From NCBI RefSeq assembly GCF_013002705.1, contig NZ_JABEND010000013.1, forward strand, positions 29,270-93,269: DNA of 64,000 nt, in the 5' to 3' direction. The DNA comes from Nakamurella aerolata (GTDB lineage: Bacteria > Actinomycetota > Actinomycetes > Mycobacteriales > Nakamurellaceae). Shown one piece after another: positions 61,500 through 64,000 of the stretch (within the stretch, counting starts at the first letter, position 1; each line of letters opens with the position of its first letter). The notes under the pieces were generated by a model, which made no database searches, was not told where the DNA came from, and saw only the letters and a program-made list of their open reading frames with translations. The position numbers and the translations under genes are program-made.

Positions 61500-62780
61500 T
61501 CAGTCGTCGGGGGCTTTCGGCGCAGCGGACCCAGTGGGCACCGTTGGTTCAACACGCGCAGCAGGCGCCGTGCCCACGGTGGGCACCGCTGGTTGAGCAG
61601 GTTCGGTGGGCGCGATCGGGACGGCCTGGTCCGACCCGGCGGGAAACCCGGACACCTGCGGCCCCGAGGTCGGCGGTGTTGTGGTGGTGGCCGGCGGCAG
61701 CTGCGGTGGCGGCTGGGCGGCAACGATCAGGTCGACGGCGCTCTGTTGGGCGGCCACGGTGGGGAACTGCACCGGCCCGGCCCAGTGCAGCCCGTAGGTG
61801 CCGTCCGGCCGGCGGTTCTTGTCGTACGCGGTGGTGGCCTGCTTGGTGAGGTAGTCCGAGTACGGGCGGTCGGTGAGCGCCGCATTCAGTTCACCGAGGT
61901 TGCGCACATAGATGCCCTTGAAGCTGGGGCCGTCGATGTCGCAGCCGGTGGCCTCGCACGGCTCGGTGAGAATGCCGTCGGACTGGATGGCCTCGTTGCT
62001 GGTGGAGGCGTCGGCAAGCTCCCGGGCCCGCACCAGATACTGGTCGTCGCCGGTCGCCTTGTTCAGCGTCACCAGAGCACCCAGAATCACGCCCTGGTTG
62101 TAGGTCCAGGTGGTGCCGCCATTGTTGCGGCAGTTCTTCAGACCGTCGTTAACCATGTTGTCCGCGTTGATCATGCCGCTGCGCTCGAACCAGTTCCACA
62201 CCTGCAGCGCCTGGTTTAGGTAGCGGGTGTCGCCCTCGATCCGGTTGTGCAGCTGGGCCGCCGCCTGGATGAACAGCTCGTTGGCTATGGCGTTCTTGTA
62301 GGTGCGGTCGGTGGTCCACCACAGCCCGCCGCCGCAGACGTCGTCGCGGTAACGCCACATGAAGTCGACGCCGCGCTGCGCGGTGGCGAGATACTGCCGG
62401 TTGCCGGTGATGTCGTAGGCCCGGATCCAGGTGAGGGCCCACCAGCCGGTGTCGTCGATCAGCTCGTTGATGAAGTTGCCGCGCAACGCGTTTCGCTTCT
62501 TGGCGTAGGTATTGCCGAGCACCCACAGGTAGCGCTGGTCGCCGGTGACGACCATGTACTCCGCCAGCGCACGGAGCGCGTTCGCCGAGTTCCACCAGCC
62601 GGTCGCCGGCCACACTCCGCTGCTCGGGTCGTACGAACGCATCAGCACGTCGACAGCGGGTTGGTCGGACGGCGCGTGGCCGCTGCATCCGGACAGCAGC
62701 ATGCTCACCGACAGCGCGACCGCGCCGACGGCGCTGCGGGTTCGGCTGCGCCGTCGGCGCGGGCGCGTTGGCGTCCGCAT
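61500..62780 (-). CDS. glycoside hydrolase family 76 lipoprotein (alpha-1,6-mannanase-like)
   Basis: 426 residues. Very basic start PRRRRSRTR, hydrophobic core and lipobox LLSGC (Cys near residue 32). The GH76 domain (about 45-350) has the catalytic Asp pair in ELIDDTGWWALTW, and CGGGLWWTTDRTYKNAIANELF, WTYNQGVILGAL and FKGIYVRNL are family blocks. A Pro/Thr/Ala-rich tail with repeats of PTVPTG/TGSAAP follows. Probably acts on mannan of the cell envelope, outside the membrane. ATG at 62780; divergent from the next lipoprotein gene. Confidence 0.88.
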   Translation of the reverse strand: MRTPTRPRRRRSRTRSAVGAVALSVSMLLSGCSGHAPSDQPAVDVLMRSYDPSSGVWPATGWWNSANALRALAEYMVVTGDQRYLWVLGNTYAKKRNALRGNFINELIDDTGWWALTWIRAYDITGNRQYLATAQRGVDFMWRYRDDVCGGGLWWTTDRTYKNAIANELFIQAAAQLHNRIEGDTRYLNQALQVWNWFERSGMINADNMVNDGLKNCRNNGGTTWTYNQGVILGALVTLNKATGDDQYLVRARELADASTSNEAIQSDGILTEPCEATGCDIDGPSFKGIYVRNLGELNAALTDRPYSDYLTKQATTAYDKNRRPDGTYGLHWAGPVQFPTVAAQQSAVDLIVAAQPPPQLPPATTTTPPTSGPQVSGFPAGSDQAVPIAPTEPAQPAVPTVGTAPAARVEPTVPTGSAAPKAPDD

Positions 62781-62923
62781 GGCCTCACCCTTTCTCGCGC
62801 CTTCGCGCGTTCTCACGCTGCCGTGCCGTGACGATGTGCTGCTCCCGGCTTGACAGCAGCAGTCGGTGTCGCTGCGGTGCAGCGGGGCTGCGGGCACATC
62901 GGCGGTCTGCTGGAATGGGGCGC

Positions 62924-63946
62924 ATGCGCGACAGCACCGTCCGGCCGACCGCGGTGCGCGCCCGCTCGGTGAGCAGCCGCCGACTGCTCTTCACGCTACT
63001 TCTCGCCGCCGCCGTGGTGTGCGGCGGCTGCGACACCATGTCCGGTCCCGACCAGACCACCGATCCGACCACGGCCACCACCCAGCCGTCCGGCACCGCT
63101 GTCCCCACCGGCGGCCCGTCCGAGAGCGGTGCTCCCACAACGGTGGGCACTAGTGAGAGCGGTGCTCCGACCAGTTACCCACCGGACGAGAGCCCGCGCT
63201 TCGTCGATTTCCGGCAGACCGCGCCGGGTAGCGCGCAGGGACGACGCATCGGGCTGATCAGCGCCGGCCGCACCGACCCGTATGCAGCTCAGGTGCTCAC
63301 CTCGATCACCGAGCAGGCCGACATTGCGGGCGCCGAGCTGACCACCTGCGACGCCGGCCCCACCGGCGAACGGGCGTTGGCCTGCGGGCGCCGGCTGGCC
63401 AGCCAGAACCTGGACGGCGTTGTGGTGTTTCTGCCCGGTCTGACGGTGCCGGGGTTCTGCGCCCAACTACCGGCCGACACCACGCTGATCGCGGTGGACA
63501 GCACCGTCGGCTCCTGCCAGACCAGCCGGATCGGCGTCAACGACAGTTGGGCCGGGCTCACCACCGGCGTCGGGCTGGGCGACTATGCGCAGCAACAGTG
63601 GCAATGCCGGTACGACGCCGTCATCGTGCTGACCGACAGCACCCAGGGGCGACCGGCGGCCGCCAGAGCGTCCGGCATCCGGCAGGGGTTGGCCAGCAGT
63701 TGCCCGAATCCGCAGCCAAGCCCGCCGGAACCACCCGACACCGGAGCCGGGGGACCGTCGTCCGGAGCGGATTCAGTGCCGACGCCCGCCCCGGCGCCGG
63801 CATCCGGATCGGCAGCGCCGCCCACCTCCGGTCTCACCGCACCAGCAACCACTGCACCAGCAACCACAGAACCAGCAACTGAAGCGTCACGGGTTTGGTA
63901 CCGGTCGTGTTGTGTGGGCCGGCTCTGGTTGGAGCACGGTCAGTAG
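62924..63946 (+). CDS. periplasmic-binding-protein-like lipoprotein, 3' end replaced by IS sequence
   Basis: 340 residues from ATG 62924 (ATG 62915 also possible). Signal peptide with lipobox VCGGC, a Thr/Ser/Pro linker with repeats of SESGAPT, then a sugar-binding-protein fold (RIGLISAGRTDPYAAQVLTSITEQADIAGAELTTCDA, LASQNLDGVVVFLPGL, LIAVDSTVGSC, YDAVIVLTDSTQGRPAAARASGIRQGL). It becomes Pro/Ala/Thr repeats and ends in RVWYRSCCVGRLWLEHGQ. The last residues read through the antisense of a transposase end, so the natural C-terminus has been cut off by an insertion near 63880. Confidence 0.7.
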   Translation: MRDSTVRPTAVRARSVSSRRLLFTLLLAAAVVCGGCDTMSGPDQTTDPTTATTQPSGTAVPTGGPSESGAPTTVGTSESGAPTSYPPDESPRFVDFRQTAPGSAQGRRIGLISAGRTDPYAAQVLTSITEQADIAGAELTTCDAGPTGERALACGRRLASQNLDGVVVFLPGLTVPGFCAQLPADTTLIAVDSTVGSCQTSRIGVNDSWAGLTTGVGLGDYAQQQWQCRYDAVIVLTDSTQGRPAAARASGIRQGLASSCPNPQPSPPEPPDTGAGGPSSGADSVPTPAPAPASGSAAPPTSGLTAPATTAPATTEPATEASRVWYRSCCVGRLWLEHGQ

Positions 63947-64000
63947 TCGATCGTAGTGGGCTTGTTCGTACTCGGCGGGTGGCTGGTAGTGCAGCCGGCT
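63887..64000 (-). mobile_element. IS3-family-type transposase (OrfB), C-terminal fragment at window edge
   Basis: Minus-strand frame open from the window end to TGA at 63887-63889, 37 residues visible: SRLHYQPPAEYEQAHYDRLL and a Pro-rich end TTRPVPNP. RLH-x-PPAEYE-x-x-HY is the conserved C-terminal motif of IS3/IS150-type DDE transposases. The left IS end must lie within a few dozen bases below 63887; I cannot fix the terminal repeat because the other end is outside the window. Confidence 0.78.

Overview
The window is high-GC DNA with long third-position-GC-rich genes and GTG starts. Its content is typical of an actinomycete: F420-dependent enzyme families, a DinB/DUF664 protein, SARP/AfsR and LAL regulators, and a recF / DUF721 (DciA) pair next to each other. 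The exact genus cannot be read from the sequence; a Nakamurella/Frankia-like soil actinobacterium would fit. recF, DUF721 and gnd normally lie together near the chromosomal origin (dnaA-dnaN-gnd-recF-DUF721-gyrB). Here gnd (60.3-61.2 kb) and recF (28.1-29.4 kb) keep the same strand but are 31 kb apart, and everything between them is accessory DNA.

Left part (0-26 kb): a gamma-glutamylation catabolic operon (glutamine-synthetase-like end fragment, aldehyde dehydrogenase, SDR, gamma-glutamyl hydrolase). Then come a DUF4185/LGFP-repeat secreted pair, a xylulokinase, and a siderophore-interacting reductase with an iron-box-like promoter element. A BtuFCD-type ABC importer of the 'F420-0 transporter' subfamily follows, with a long, clearly foldable leader. 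Further on are a WYL regulator divergent from a UvrA-like ATPase, a glutaminase-STAS fusion, a secreted intradiol dioxygenase broken by a frameshift, and an ECF41 sigma factor with its carboxymuconolactone-decarboxylase partner. An F420-dependent oxidoreductase, a UBP zinc finger, a three-copy 96-bp tandem repeat and a frameshifted GMC oxidoreductase complete this part.

Core-genome island (27-29.4 kb, minus): recF, an F420/PPOX-class enzyme (frameshifted) and DUF721/dciA.

Accessory island (29.6-59.9 kb): an apparently complete RiPP gene cluster of the TOMM/azol(in)e type with nitrile-hydratase-like leaders (NHLP). It has a SARP-NB-ARC-TPR regulator and a LAL-LuxR regulator, a ThiF-like/YcaO fusion cyclodehydratase and a SagB dehydrogenase. 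Export is encoded by an NHLM trio: an HlyD adaptor, a C39-peptidase ABC and a second ABC. There are two precursor peptides, one with a core made almost only of cysteine (CCCC-P-CCCC-T). Tailoring enzymes are a P450, a SAM methyltransferase, a Rieske oxygenase, an alpha/beta-hydrolase with Cys at the nucleophile position and a B12-binding radical SAM enzyme. A DrrAB-like ABC exporter, three small membrane proteins and a HprK-like protein without a proper P-loop are also present. The proposed logic: leader recognition and Cys cyclisation by YcaO, oxidation to thiazoles by SagB, decoration by the oxygenases and methyltransferases, leader removal and export by the NHLM system, with DrrAB as a second exporter or self-protection. 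Several short tandem repeats lie in the cluster's promoter regions.

Right part (60-64 kb): gnd, a GH76 lipoprotein, and a sugar-binding-type lipoprotein whose 3' end is interrupted by the end of an IS3-type insertion sequence that runs off the window.

Two patterns cross the window. Short tandem repeats sit directly after or over stop codons in many places. Three genes carry single-base indels, which are either real decay or consensus errors.
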